Positions 50,421 to 62,515 are shown, counted from the stretch's first letter. The stretch: 64,000 nt of DNA from Ursus arctos (GCF_023065955.2 NW_026623008.1:20766001-20830000), one strand, 5' to 3'. Notes: generated from the letters alone by a model not told the origin. A program made the numbers and translations.

Positions 50421-51403
50421 GGCGGTTCACCGAGGGCTCGGCCTCAGTGGCCCGGGTACAGGTCTGGGAGCCCCTGCCCTGGTCTCTGGCCCTCCACGTG
50501 GAGTGGTTCGTCCCACAGATGCGGGGGGGGCAGGGGGGCAAGACGCCCAGCCAGAGGCCTGAGACCCTGGCGCCGGGACGGAGCAAGGGCCCTGCCACGG
50601 AGACCTGGAGGGATGGGTGACCCGGCTGCTGAGAGAGCCCCCCGGAGCAGAGCGGGAGGTGTCAGGGAGTTTGGAAAGGAAGAGAGGTTTGGGGCGGCCT
50701 GGAAGGAGTTCGCCAGGCAGAGAACGGGAAGCAAAAATCTGCCTTGAGGAAAACGCCCTGCTTCCTCCAGGAATGGGGGAATGGTCCAGAGAGGATGTGG
50801 GTGGAACTTGCTCCCTGGCCGAGGCGCAGGCACTCCGCGGGAGAGACAGAAGCGCAGAGAAGCCGGCGGTGGGAAATGAGCTGGGGGCGGGTGAGGCAGG
50901 CGGTGCCCGCGGGGAAGTCCTGCGTCTGAGGGGCGCCTGGAAGGCCTACCCCTCTCCCAGCTCACTCCCCCTCCTTCAGGTGCATCACCAGGTCCTTCTA
51001 CCGGAATGTGGTGGGTGTCCTACTGGTCTTTGATGTGACAAACAGGAAGTCCTTTGAACATATCTGCGACTGGCACCAGGAGGTCATGGCCACTCAGGGC
51101 CCCCACAAGGTGATCTTCTTACTGGTCGGCCACAAGAGTGACCTGCAGAGCACCCGCTGTGTCTCAGCCCAGGAGGCGGAGGCGCTGGCTGCCTCCCTGG
51201 GCATGGCCTTCATGGAGACCTCCGCCAAAAATAACTGCAATGTGGACCTGGCCTTCGACACCCTTGCTGACGCCATCCAGCAGGCCCTGGAGCAGGGGGA
51301 CATCCAGCTGCAGGAGGACTGGGGGGGCATCCGGCTCATCCACAAGACCCAAGTCCCCAGCGGCCCCCCCAGGAAGCAGCCCCCAGGTCCATGCCAGTGT
51401 TGA
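50122..51403 (+). CDS. RAB42: RAB42, Rab-family small GTPase
   Basis: Two exons, 50122-50360 and 50980-51403, join at CTTCAG|GTGC and give 220 aa, close to the human length. Rab GTPases recruit effectors to vesicle membranes; RAB42 is related to RAB39. Visible motifs are the P-loop GDAAVGKT (about 16-23), a proline/glutamate-rich switch I segment (EPEPEPEWAPT), switch II WDTAGHERF, GHKSD in place of NKxD (as in RAB39), ETSAK, and a C-terminal CQC for double prenylation. Switch II has His where most Rabs have the catalytic Gln. The start is the first ATG after the GC boxes, with G at -3 (GCCATG). The intron is 619 bp. The 3' UTR end was not located. Confidence 0.97.
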
Positions 51404-52929
51404 CTCTGGGAGGGAAAGGGTTGAAGCAGCGGCAACCTCAGAAGTGCTGCTGGGATGGGGAGTGTCAGTACCTTTCTGGAGAGCAAAGGGCAGGATGTAT
51501 CCAAAGGGTTAATATAAACAGTATCCGAGCAGTCACACCTCCTGGATTTTGGGGTTTCAGAGTTTAGCCCCTTTCTGCCAGAAAGCTCTAAGAAGCCAGG
51601 TGTGCAGCTTCGTGTCCTTCAGCCTGTTTCCTCAGTTGTCAGTGGGGCTCATAAAAGACCTTGCCACGGTGGGGGGGTGTGGGCATGATGAGAAATGGAT
51701 GGGGGACACGCTCAGCCAGAGCCAGCCCTACGGTAGAGCTGAATACAAGAACCGTCCTCACCACTCTTTCCCCTCTGACATTTCTGGCAGTGCTCCCGAG
51801 CCCTGACGCTGAGACGCACCGAGTCTGGACGCGGCAGCACAGGCGAGGACTGGGCAGGGGATTTTGGGGCAAGCCTACCTGGGAGCTTCCTTAGGTCCTC
51901 AGACTTGGATGAGTCTTAAATGTGTGCCCTGAAACTCACGGTTGCTGCCCAGTGCCCCTACTCCAAGGCCGGGTGCTGGATCTGGATCTGGGAGGCAGGG
52001 ATGAAGGCAAGCGAGCAGCTCCTAGGTTGGGCACATAGTGGACACTGTGATTAGCCACCAAGATGTCCCTTCAGGGCTGAAGAACCCCCAGCCTTCTACC
52101 CCCACCCCGGTATCCCCCCTCCCCCAGCTGCTGGGAGTGCTGCCCGCGATGGTGATGATGGTGGGCTCACAGCATCCTCTGGGAACTGCCTACCGCTCAG
52201 GGCTGCCCACATCCAGTGTTGCTCTGTTGAATCTGTTGGGGGGTGGGGAGTGAGTGTTTAAAGGCCTGGCTCTCTTGCCCCAGCTCTGAAGGTCAAACCC
52301 AGCTTCATCACTCTTCCTGGGGCTGATTGAAGCCATTGTTCTTACATTACAGCTAAATTCACCCTCTGCTCAGTCCCACTTCCCTCCCTTCCTCCCCCAA
52401 GCGGATATTGATCTCAGGAATCCTCTAATCAATGTCTGCTCACTAATCCTCATCTCAGAAATTGCCTCCTGGGGAACAGGAACAGCTAGGTAATCAGGGA
52501 AGGCTTCCTGGAGATGGTGTTTATGTTGGTAAGACTCTCAGCAGGTGCAGAGGGGGTGTCATTGTGCCAGTGGGCACGGGAAGGGCAAGGACAGTTCCAC
52601 AGCAAAAAAGAGCACAACCACTTCACTCACTTTGTGACCTGGGGACTTACTCGGTCTCAGAGTCCTCCTCAGTATCATGTGACTGACAATCCTTTCTTCC
52701 GAGGGTTCTTGGGAGGTTTCCAGTCAGGGTGGGTTTCTTAGATTCCTCCCCACCGGGCCGGGCCGGGGTGGGTCTCCTTGTGCACTGTCTCCTCTCTTAA
52801 AACATCATCACTCATCCTTAGTCTGGCAAGGTTGGCAGGTTACCCTCATTTCACCAATGGGGAAGCTTGGAGAGGGAGAGGGAAATGACTTGTTTTTGAG
52901 AATGTTATCATTTCTTCATCGTTTTTTGT

Positions 52930-53060
52930 TTTAATAATAAGCATCTACTCTGTTCTGGGCTCTGAGGATGCAGTAGTGAACATGACAGAAAAGCCCTCCT
53001 GGGGTTGACATTCTAGTGGGAGAGAGAAAAAATGAGTAAATAAGTGAACTAAATGTTTCC
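52930..53060 (-). mobile_element. L2 fragment
   Basis: GGGCTCTGAGGATGCAGTAG, GAACATGACAGAAAAG and GACATTCTAGTGGGAGAGA. Confidence 0.62.
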
Positions 53061-53754
53061 AGTTGTAAGTGCTGTGAAGCCCACAGATCCTGGAGACAGG
53101 GCTGAGAGAGATGGGACTGACTGCTTTAGAGCGGTTGGTCAGGGAGGACCTCCCTGAGATGACTTTGGAGCTGAGCGCAGGGGAGAGAGAAGATGGGTGA
53201 AGCTAAGAGCGGAGGTCTGGGCCGAAGGAACGGTGGCCAGCACTGAATACTTCTTATGTCCGTGTGAGGTAGGTACTATTGTTCCATTTTACTGATGTGC
53301 AGACGAAGGCCCAGTGAGCAGGTTAACTGAAGCCAGTGAGCAGAGGGAGAAGCCCCGAGGCAAGGAACAAGGAAAGAGCTGGACTCTTTCTAGGAATTTA
53401 CTGGAGATCTGAGCAGCTAGAGTAAGTGAAGAAGCAGGGAGTGACCTTCAGCTGGGTCTGTGGTTTCTTATCTCCCAGAGCTTTCCTGAACAGAGGATAG
53501 TGTAAGCCAAAGCTTGTTTGGGAGATGAGCAGCTGGTCCTGCTGGTGGAGGTGGGTTGCTGTCAGGAGTTCAAAACCTCCCCAAATCCCTGAAGATAGGA
53601 AGAAAAAACTGACCTTCTCCTCTGTCCAAATCCTGGCTGGGCACTGGAGAACCAGCCCAGGCCCACCCAAGGCTGGGTCCATCTCCAAGAAGAAGATGTT
53701 ACCCACTGTCCCCAGCTGCCTCCCTTGAGGACTGTTCAGCAGGCTGCAGTCATA

Positions 53755-54030
53755 CATCTCTAATGCTCCTCAGCCTCAGTTTCCCCATCTGTAAAATGGG
53801 GAGAACAGTAGTTTCTGTCTCACAGGGTTGTTGTGAGGATTAAATGAGGTATTATGTGAATTCCTACCACACACGTGAGCTCATGCATTGTAGGCTCTTT
53901 CTATGGCTTATTATTAACTCGAAGCAATCTTACGAGGTGGGGCTGAGCTTATTCATTTCACAGACAGGGACCTAAAGTCCAGGATGGGAAACTGATGTGG
54001 CTCAGCTGGTGAACCCAGGCCTCATCCACC
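53755..54030. repeat. two MIR fragments in opposite orientation
   Basis: CTCAGTTTCCCCATCTG to GGTTGTTGTGAGGATTAAATG (plus), then ATTTCACAGACAGGGACC to GGTGAACCCAGGCCTC (minus). Confidence 0.7.
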
Positions 54031-54439
54031 ACCTCGGGCCAGGCCCGGAAGGTCCTACCTTGTGCCTCGGGGCTCTGGTCCCACCCTCACAAGCCCCTCG
54101 TAGTGTAGCAAACCCTCTGGAGACTGCAAGTGCCTTTGATGGGTAGGATTCCGGCAGCAGTAGGAAGCAGCCCTGCCCAGCCCACTGGCTAGAGGAAAAG
54201 CAGAGAAGAGCAGTGGAGGGGGCAGGCCCACCTGCCAGCTCAGCCCCCACCCCATGAAGTACCATTGCTGTCACAGTTCAGGGCCCAGGCCCCGTGGTCT
54301 CGAGTGGAGATTGTGCTGCCCCTCTTGAGGCCTGTAGGGTGTCCCCTGTTGATTCAGCATCCACAGTGCTCCCCTCCTAGAATTCAAATTGTCTCCCCAC
54401 AGTCCTGGCCCTTCCAGAGGTGGTGCGTGCTGCCTTTCC

Positions 54440-54545
54440 CCCTCCTTTTCCCTGACAAATTCCGACCCACCTGCAGCCCTGGGCTTTGCACATGCTGTTT
54501 TCCTTCCCCTGGATGGCCCCAGCCCTCTCCCCTCTCCCTGGGTGA
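54440..54545 (+). mobile_element. L2 fragment
   Basis: GGGCTTTGCACATGCTGTTTT and CCCTGGATGGCCCC. Confidence 0.5.
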
Positions 54546-54619
54546 GCGGACTGGCTTGCGACACTCAGATAAGTATCACTTCTTCTTAACCACAGCATCA
54601 TCCCAGCTGCCTAAATTAC

Positions 54620-54830
54620 GGTGGGCTTTGCAGTCAAGCCTAGGTTTGACTTCTGGCTCCACTATGTGTAACTGTGGGACCCTGGGGAACTCACTTCATC
54701 TTAAGCCTCAGTGGACTCCTCTGGAAAACGAGGATAGTAATACCTAATCACAGGGTTTTAGAAAGGATGAGATGAGAAATCAAAGACTGTGCTGGTCACA
54801 CAGTAGGAATTCACAAAATGGAAGTCCCCT
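54620..54830 (+). repeat. MIR fragment
   Basis: TTTGACTTCTGGCTCCACTA, GGGGAACTCACTTCATC. Confidence 0.68.
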
Positions 54831-55304
54831 TCTTCCACTGAGGGGGTTTTATTCATCACCATAATGGAACAGACACTACCAAAGTAAACACTGTGGGGAA
54901 ATACCAAGGATTCCAGACTCTAACAAAGTTCTTAAAGATCGTGACCTGCCTCTGGAGATGTGAACTGGGTTCTGCTTCTGTACTACGAGTGAAGTTCCAG
55001 ACTAGTCCCTTCAGGTCTATCCCTAGACTCTTCTGAGCAAGCAAAACTCCCTCTCCAAAGCAGCACCCTGGCTAAACCCTCCAGCCACAGCAGCTTTGAC
55101 AAGGGCAGGCTTCGAGGCCTGGATCCAGCCTTTTGCCCTTTTGAAGGCACGGAGCCAGTCTACCACCATGGGAGCCTTTCTGAAGACCCTGCCCATTCTG
55201 GGAGCCACTTAAACTTAGTGGGTGAAGAGGGAAGACCCATTCTGCCCTCCACACACAGCCTGGAACTGAAGATGTCTGGGTGGGAGCCCAGTCCCTGTCC
55301 TCTA

Positions 55305-55420
55305 CCTCTGAGCCTCGGTCTTCATGGTAAAATGAGAACAATTCCTACCCCACAGCTTTGTGGGAGGATTAAATAGGATGCCATGTGTTAAGTGCCCAGT
55401 AAGTGTTAAGTTCCTTCTGC
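55305..55420 (+). repeat. MIR fragment
   Basis: AAAATGAGAACAATTCCTACC, GGGAGGATTAAATAGG. Confidence 0.65.
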
Positions 55421-55625
55421 TAACAAGCTCCCTTTGGGTCTTTCATGTGTCGGTCCCTTGTCTGGAATGTCCTTCCTCTCTGTCAAAACTCTGTTCGTCC
55501 TTCAAGGCTTGGCCCAACCGAATGTATCAATTCCTTCTCCGAGCCTTCAGGGCACCTGGAGATTTCAGGCTCTGTTGTCTCTCATCATTTTGTCCCACTG
55601 GACTGTAGCGCTTCAAGGCCAGGGC
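55420..55625 (+). mobile_element. L2 fragment
   Basis: CTGGAATGTCCTTCCTCTC, CGTCCTTCAAGGCTTGGCC and CTGTAGCGCTTCAAGGCCAGG. Confidence 0.62.
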
Positions 55626-56009
55626 TCCCAGGAGAAGTGTGGACGATGGACCAAGAACACAGGTTTGAGTCCCGGCCTGCCCAGGGACCTCAGAAGCATC
55701 AGAATGACCTCTCCAGACTTTGATGTTCTTACCCGTAAGATATGGGGCTCACTGGCTGATGCTGGGGCCTTTTCTAACTACAGGTAACTGTAAGGCTTCA
55801 GTCCACGTCTGGCCTCCTCCTCCCTGCTTCCCCTCATGCAGGCACAGGGGACTTTTCAGGATGGCTTTCTGGTCCCAGGTGGCTCCATCTGTGTCCTCAA
55901 AACTCACCCGGTTTGTTGCGACCACCCTCTACCTCTATCCTTTGGCTAATACTTTCTCGGGAAAACCTCACATGCCATATTCCTTTACTTTCAGTCCGAA
56001 TTAACTATA

Positions 56010-56150
56010 GCAACTTCTTGGCTGGTCCCCTCCCACCTGTTTCCAACTCCATTCTCCAAGCTGGCAGCCAGAACAAGGCTTTTAACATGTAAACACAATC
56101 CCATCAGTCCTCCACCTAAAACTCCACTGGTCCCTAGCACCTGCACGGTT
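56010..56150 (+). mobile_element. L2 fragment
   Basis: CAGCCAGAACAAGGCTTTTAA and CAGTCCTCCACCTAAAACTCC. Confidence 0.5.
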
Positions 56151-56256
56151 TTCAAACTTTTTGTTTATATGCCTGTTTTTAGCACCAGAATCCTCTAACC
56201 AGATGCAGTCTTTCTATTAGCCCTAAAATGTCCAACGGTTAAGAAAGTATTACTCA

Positions 56257-56460
56257 GGGGCACCTGCATGGCTCAGTTGGTTGAGTGTCTGACTCTTGAT
56301 TTCAGCCCAGGTCATGATCTCAGGGTTGTGAGATCAAGCCCCATATTGGGCTCTGAGCTCAGACAGTCTGCTTGAGTTCCTCTCTCCCTCTCCCTCTGCT
56401 CTCGCTTTCTCTCTCTCTCTGTAAAATAAATAAATAAATCTTTAAAAAAAGAAAAAAAAA
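56257..56460 (+). mobile_element. Can-SINE
   Basis: GGGGCACCTGCATGGCTCAG head, AAATAAATAAATAAATC tail; flanked by GTATTACTCAGG and GTATTGGTCAGG. Confidence 0.9.
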
Positions 56461-56521
56461 GGTATTGGTCAGGCTAAAGAGGGATGGGAAGCCCAAGACC
56501 AGCCGTCCCACTCCTGCAAGA

Positions 56522-56557
56522 CAGACACACACACACACACATACACACACACACACC
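56522..56557. repeat. (AC)n microsatellite
   Basis: About 18 dinucleotides with one CATA interruption. Confidence 0.95.
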
Positions 56558-56569
56558 AGCCTCTGAAGC

Positions 56570-56745
56570 CCGGGCGCTGGACCTCGCCACGATGCCTGCG
56601 AGCTGTCCACCTCCTGAGCTCACATCCTGTTCGTCTCTGGCCATCCTCTCCCACTGCTACACCTTGTTCTTGAGCCACACTGACTTCTGTACACCTCTGC
56701 GCCTTTGCATATGCTGTTCTTGGTCACCCCCATCTTGTCTCCCCA
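56570..56745 (+). mobile_element. L2 fragment
   Basis: GAGCCACACTGACTTC, TCTGCGCCTTTGCATATGCTG. Confidence 0.5.
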
Positions 56746-56769
56746 GGACTTAGGGAGACAGTGAGGGCA

Positions 56770-56910
56770 GAGTTAGGAGTGCAGGCTCCAGAGTCGGATG
56801 GACTTGGCTGAAGCCTCGGCACCAACACAAGCTGTGTGACCTTGAGTAAGTTCCTTAAACTCTTTAAGTCTCAGTTTCCTCCTGGGAACCTGGGATTAGA
56901 AAAGATACTA
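56770..56910 (+). repeat. MIR fragment
   Basis: GCTCCAGAGTCGGATGGAC, GTGTGACCTTGAGTAAGTTCC. Confidence 0.68.
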
Positions 56911-57409
56911 CAATTCAAGCACGTGACACACACCAGTCACGTTCTTCCTTCTTCAGACTTGCTGGGAAAACACAAAGCGCTTATCCACAGGAGATGCTTA
57001 GCACAGCTCGGGGTGGCCCCCCGGAAGCACTCTCCAGGGACCCTCTGCAAGGACACTGGAGCACACGCATCCATCGGCCCTGCTGCCCGATCCTCCGCAC
57101 GGGCCAGGCTCCAGGAATCAGTCGCGTGGGCGTGGTTACTCAGCCAAGGAGGAAGAGGGCCTCGTGCCCAGGATGGGGCCGAGCTGCACCAGGGCTGGGT
57201 GCACCAAGTCACATGAAGCCTTACGGATCACTCGGTGATGCCCCAGTCCCGCCCCCCTACACACAGTGGCCGAAGCTGTGAGCGCGCCACGCAACCATCT
57301 TTCAGATTCACCCCTGCCCTGCACTTCACCACCACGTGCTCAAGTAGGCGACGGCCTTCTAATGGCTCTGCTTCCACTGTCCTCTCCCTTCCCCTCCTGG
57401 CTATTTGTA

Positions 57410-57735
57410 CCACTGCCTGGCCAGAGTGACCTTTTCCCCCATGCAAATCTGATTAAAATCCTTCAGTGGCTCTTGTTACCTTTTGGGTAAAGCCCACTCT
57501 TGCTGGGGCCTCTGAGGCCCTGCAGAACCTGGGATGACGCACCTCACTGCACTGCCTCGGGCTGGCTTCCACGCAGTTCTCTCTTCCTCAGAGATCTCCA
57601 CCCCTTCCCCTGAGCTGATTCTCTCTCCCTCAGAGATCTCCACTCCTGCCCCTGAGTCATTCAACTCGGCTGTTCAGACCCCTTCCCCTACCCTGCAAAC
57701 CTCTCTCTCCTTTGCAGCCCTAGGCACAGAGGCAG
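57410..57735 (+). mobile_element. L2 fragment
   Basis: GATTAAAATCCTTCAGTGGCT, GGCCTCTGAGGCCCTGCAG; contains a 42-bp-period duplication. Confidence 0.55.
57579..57656. repeat. 36-bp imperfect duplication, 42-bp period
   Basis: Units 57579-57614 and 57621-57656 share CTCAGAGATCTCCAC and CCCCTGAG, with a 6-bp spacer and four differences. Confidence 0.9.
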
Positions 57736-57750
57736 GTTGGTTTGTTTGTG

Positions 57751-57959
57751 TTTTAAAGATGTATCCATTTATTCCAGAGACAGAGAGAGAGAGAGAGAGC
57801 ACGTGCAAGCAGGGGGATGGGCAGAGGGAAAGAACATCTCAAGCTGACTTCACACTGAGTGCAGAGCCCCATACAGGGCCAATCCCAGGACCCCGAGATC
57901 ACAACCTCAGCTGAAATCAAGAGTCAGAGGCTTAACTGACTGAGCCACCGGGCGCCCCA
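57751..57959 (-). mobile_element. Can-SINE
   Basis: TTTTAAAGATGTATCCATTT, (GA)n at 57786-57801, to GAGCCACCGGGCGCCCC; AGGCACAGAG occurs on both sides. Confidence 0.88.
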
Positions 57960-58299
57960 GGCACAGAGCAGTTTGACACCCACCTTATCACGGGACTGCT
58001 CCCTGTGTTTTTATTCCTCAGTGTAGCCCACTGCCCCGCCCCGGCCCAAGCCCAGCCCAGCCCAGCCTGCTGAATGATCTAATACTTAAATAATACTAGC
58101 TGAATAAACAGTCCTTCCACATACAGGTGGGACAAGACTCAACATAGATGAAGCCACTTACCTGTCACACAGCGGATCAAGAATTGAGAACTTTGGACTC
58201 TCCCCCAGCTCTTTCCATGAAACTGCCCGATTCCTTTGTCCCTTTCTGTCCTCCATGGAGGATTCAAAACTAATTCTGGATTCCTTTTTGGCTGTCAAG

Positions 58300-58591
58300 G
58301 TGAGTGACTCGCTCCTACTATCAGAACGCGGCAGGAGGCCTTTTGCTGTTTGGTATCACCAACAGAACATCCTTTGAGAGTGTCACCCAGTGGCATTGGG
58401 ATGTTCTGGAAAAAGTGAAACCCTTCAACATCCTCTTCCTGGTGGTAGCCATAAGAGAGACCTGGTGCCTGGCAACAGGCGATGCCGGAGGAAGGGGAGG
58501 CTGGCTGCCTCTCTGGGTGCTCACTGTGTTGAGACCTTGGCCAAGAGCAACAGAAACATCAGCACAGCCTCAAGAGCTCTACGAGGCTTGA
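58300..58591 (+). pseudogene. RAB42/RAB39-like relic of a second exon
   Basis: After codon 2 the reading TRSYYQN..GGLLLFGITNRTSFE matches Rab42/Rab39 exon 2 (TRSFYRN..GVLLVFDVTNRKSFE). Similarity starts exactly at the exon boundary: AAG|G then TGA where RAB42 has AG|G TGC, so the cysteine codon is a stop. A one-base deletion near 58447 shifts the frame. The next frame continues HKRDL and then LAASLG..VETLAKSNRN, matching RAB42 HKSDL, LAASLG and METSAKNNCN. The C-terminal third is lost. It lies 6.9 kb after RAB42 in the same orientation. I found no exon 1 copy. It could be a decayed tandem duplicate of RAB42 or a RAB39 relative. Confidence 0.82.
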
Positions 58592-59219
58592 AAAGAGGGG
58601 TTCTGGGCTCAAATTCCGAGTGGGAGGGAGTGAAAAGCAGGGCAAGGGGGATGTGCCCATGCTGGTGACCCCTGGAAGGAACAGCCATGCCCTCTGAAGC
58701 CCAAGGAACCCTCACGATCCACAAGGGCTATTTTGGGCTCAGGACGGGACAATGTCTGCGGCCACTGAAGGTCATGACTCTGAGGTCTTAGGGGCCTGGT
58801 TCCTCTGCATGATGGTGAAAATACTGGGATCAGGGATATCAACAACTAATAACAGACAAGGCACCTGTGCAGATGGGCCTTTCCACAGGTTACTGCCATC
58901 CTTTCTTAGGGCCAAGGATGAACTCCAGGAGTTCCAGAAAAGCAAGTCAAAAAAGGCTTTGCCAAAACCAGGATGCCTCTTCAGTTTGGGTTCATGACAG
59001 AAAGTCACTCTGCCCCATTCTTATGGCAGAGAAACTGGACTCGAACTCCTACTGATGGTATGGCCTTCCTTGGAGTAAAATAATAAAAAAATTCCTGGTT
59101 TTTTCCTCCTCACAGAAATGAATAATGGTGCTGCCACCTGCTGACAGAGAACTACATCCAGCCTTGCTTGTCCTCTTAACTCCCTCTGGCCTGTCAAAGG
59201 CTGTAAGCCATGTACCCTG

Positions 59220-59663
59220 TGTCTTTCGATTAATAACTTCTTTATTCTGGAAAAGCAAATGAAAGTCATATTCATATAAACACTGACATTACAAAGTACA
59301 GGGAAAAGGGGAAGGGAGAAGGACAAAAACCTCTACAAATCCTGCTAATACTGTCTCACCAAACAAAACCATAATGTTTTGTCCCATATTCAATCACTTA
59401 TATAATAAACCACAAATAAAATCTTCTCTGGAAGATACATCGTTCTTCTTTGAGACGGCAGGGAAAAGGGACTGGAAGTTGGGGTAGGAGGCTTTATTCT
59501 TTTGGCAGATCTTCTCAGTCATTATAGATATTGCTGCACTGTTAATAAAAAATATATGCTTCTCTGTAAAGCATTAAAAAAAAAATCCAAGGATGAGATG
59601 GCTGAGGTCTCAGCTCAAGTATCTCCAAATACATTGTTGTCCATTCCCTGACCTTTCCGTGTG
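59220..59663 (-). other. TAF12: TAF12 3' UTR
   Basis: Runs from the stop at 59664 to the minus-strand AATAAA at 59246-59241. It is free of SINEs and A+T-rich, as usual for a 3' UTR. Confidence 0.7.
59241..59246 (-). terminator. TAF12 polyadenylation signal AATAAA
   Basis: Minus-strand AATAAAGAAGTTATTAATC lies about 420 nt after the stop. It is the only canonical signal near that distance. Confidence 0.65.
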
Positions 59664-61242
59664 TTATTTCTTGGTTGTTTTCCGGATCAATGCCATTCTC
59701 TGAAAGGAGAGTGCAATAACCAATTACACGGCTTATAATCAGGAACTTTCCCAGTTGCCCATGTGGGGCACGGTCTATACCACAAGCCGGAGCCCTCGGG
59801 AACCTACACACACAGGGCAGCTCAGCCGTCTCCTCTGAGCCTAAGAGAAGTCTTCAGGGCCCCCACAGATGTTTAGATAGGCCAGTGGATCCACTTCATT
59901 GACCAGAAGACCCAAACTGCTGGAGGTTAGCAGGATGGCAAAAAGTTAAAAACAGAAGACTACAGCTCTTGCCTTTAGGGGACTTAGGGGACAGGCCATC
60001 AAAGTGTGTATTTTCCAGGCTCCCCCAGCCTAATCTCTCTGAGGATGAAGAAAATAGGAAGAGGGCTGTTCCAACCCTGTGGCCATATAAAAAGGAAGCT
60101 GATATTTCACACTTGATGACCTACAATGAAAGGAAACGGACACTAACAATTTCCACCACGACCCAGCAGGGAAACATTCAGGTCATGGGCTTCAAATTTT
60201 ACTATTACCAGCCACTGGCCAAATTACTCATTTGCTTTGCTTACTTTTTTGCCCAAGAGATTGTCCTAATATTATGATACTTGCTGAGAGAGAGAGAGAG
60301 AGGAAAAGTGGATAATTTGGAAACAGAGCCAAAACGACCATCCATTGTCTGGAGGGACTCCCTTCTGAAGAATACTGTGGTCCTTCGATTCAGGCTATTG
60401 GTGGTTTCCCTGTAGGACTTCCTCTCTGAGGGCTGTAAACATATACACTCCAGAGATCCCAGGTTATGGGACACTCAGCCAGAACCACCCAAGTGTGTCC
60501 ATCAAGCTTGCAAAAAGCTCACTTTTCAAATCAGAGGAGCCAGTTAAATTTAGACTTTGTCAAAAGGAAGCCATCATTGCTGTTAGACTGACTGATGACA
60601 GGGGCAACTTGTAGCACAGCAGAAGCGGAGTTAGGTTCTCGTACTGACCCCTCAGGTCTGCAGTCAGAGGGACAGAGCACAAAGGGCAAGCTGGGACAGA
60701 GGCCAGAATGCCTGCCCCAGCAGCCTGGGTGCTACCCTCCAGCACAAGTACGGCCTAGCTCTCCTTTCTTTAAACTGACCTCTCGTCCGAGGGCCACACA
60801 CCATGCTCCAACCAGCCACGATGCACAGCGCTCCCACTAGGGAGATGTGGAGGGGCTGAGTATTGTCCATATTAGAAGAACCTACAATCAACAGCTTTAC
60901 GTGACACCCCTCAGGGTTGAGAGAAAAAACTGAGACGCCATGTGGGAAAGGAGAGTACCACAGAAGTAACTGACTGTTCTCCCATGGAGCCCTGTTGCCT
61001 CTTGCCCTCTCTGATCTTTGGTCCAGGGAGCGGAGCTTCCTGTGTAGAAGAAGTGACAAGTGCAGGGACCGTAGCTGTGTGCGCTCCCTCAGAGACACAG
61101 CTCAAGGGATAGGGATGGGCTGTGGCTGCCCTGGGGTTCTGACGGCTCCTCACCTGTTTGTGGGCTTCTGTGGTGCAAGCCTTTTTGTAGGGTCGGATTT
61201 CTTCAGAGCCAAATCCTGGGATCCACATGTTCCACTGGCGTT
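59664..61242 (-). CDS. TAF12: TAF12, TFIID/SAGA histone-fold subunit (last two coding exons)
   Basis: On the minus strand an exon at 61242-61154 (89 nt) follows acceptor TTCCTTACAG. It encodes the C-terminal segment RQWNMWIPGFGSEE through EAHKQ and ends at donor CAG|GTGAGG. The last exon starts after CCTTTCAG at 59699 and encodes RMALIRKTTKK, then TAA (59666-59664). Together these are residues 122-161 of the 161-aa human-type protein, plus the end of codon 121. TAF12 pairs with TAF4 through a histone fold in TFIID and is shared with SAGA. The fold itself is encoded by exons beyond the right edge of the window; I found no further TAF12 exon between 61243 and 64000. The intron is 1,454 bp. Confidence 0.95.
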
Positions 61243-61551
61243 CTGTAAGGAAGAGGCCAGCACAGAGATCAGGGGGCAGGGAAGGCAGCATCAGGGTGCA
61301 GTGTGACCCTCAGAAAAGGGTCAGGGAGGACTAATCTGAGCGATCAACTGTAGTAATTAACAGCAGCTCTGCAGAGGGGTTCTATGGAATACAAATGGGG
61401 AATCCCATGCGGTGCCTCCAAGGTTTTAAGTGACACCATTTGATCTTCTCGCAAAGACTAAGGAGTAACTGAGTCCAGGCTGTGAGCACGGAGCCCTAAG
61501 GTTTCCATGCAGCTCCACAGAAGAGGAAACTCCTTTGTTTCTTCAGTTGTC

Positions 61552-61661
61552 TGTCTTTCTTTCTTTTTATTAGGTAGGCTCCATGCCCAGCGTGGGGCTC
61601 GAACTCATGACGCTGAGATCAAGAGTCGCACGCTCCATCGACTGAGCGAGCCAGGTGCCCC
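61552..61661 (-). mobile_element. short Can-SINE in TAF12 intron
   Basis: GCCCAGCGTGGGGCTCGAAC to GCGAGCCAGGTGCCCC; GGTTGTCT/AGTTGTCT copies flank it. Confidence 0.86.
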
Positions 61662-62515
61662 CTCGGTTGTCTTACTCCTATGTTCACAGTCACCCCTCTC
61701 AAACCCAAAGGAAGAGGAGGGGCAGAAAGGCACTCCCAGTATTCAGGAGTTAAGAGCAGAGTCCCAGCTCTGCTGCGTCACTGTGGCGCTGGATGACATT
61801 GGGTCTGTTTCTTCATCTTTTCCACGGTAGTAACAACTGTAATAAGCAGCTCATAGGGTGTTGCGAGCATTCCAGGGCATGATGCAATCCCAGAGCCTGG
61901 GATAAACACACAGAGATATGGATATACCTGTGTCCTGTGTCCCGGTGCCAATGGATACGATCAGCCCTGTAAGAGTGTTGCCAGGAGTTCCAACAGGGCA
62001 GAGATTCTGTTTATTCGACTATGTCAGTAATTGGCATAACTACACGGACCCCCAAACCCACAAATGAAAGTGTGTTGCACTTTAAGTAAACCCAGTATAA
62101 AAAATTATACTTACACAAGATTTCTAGGGAATAAATCTACTCAGAAGGAGTTACATACTTTATCATACTCCCCTAAAGCACTGAAAACATTTGTTTTACA
62201 AATCTGGTTTGCCCTAGGCACAGCACTTACTTAAATCAAATTGATTATTAGTGGTTTTATAGTTACACTTTGTGTCTAACATACAGTAACTATTGGGTGA
62301 ATGAATGATTCATGTTTGGTTCCAGAAGAATTGTATATATAGTTCTCTTCCAATATTTCTTTGAAAATAAAAATGCTGAGGCCTTCTGCTAGTAATATCT
62401 GTTGTCAGTACTTGAAAGTGACACTGAGATTCTTCTTTGGGAATTAAACTCTACAATCCACACGAAGTGGATCAGGATACGGATCTGCAAAGTCTCTTTA
62501 AAGAAAGAGAGTAGT

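Larger units (their letters stand above)
51404..58290. other. RAB42 3' UTR and intergenic region
   Basis: The first few hundred bases are probably RAB42 3' UTR; I found no clear AATAAA. 51.6-52.8 kb looks unique and gene-free. The rest holds L2 and MIR fragments, two SINEs, a CA repeat and a 42-bp-period duplication, listed separately. Confidence 0.5.

Noticed and set aside
49969..50598. 209-codon antisense frame over RAB42 exon 1
   Set aside because: Mirror of the GC-rich RAB42 coding exon; the plus strand carries the real P-loop and switch II.
58010..58300. Exon 1 of the RAB42-like relic
   Set aside because: No P-loop or switch I coding sequence could be read in any frame in the GC-rich stretch near 58.04 kb.
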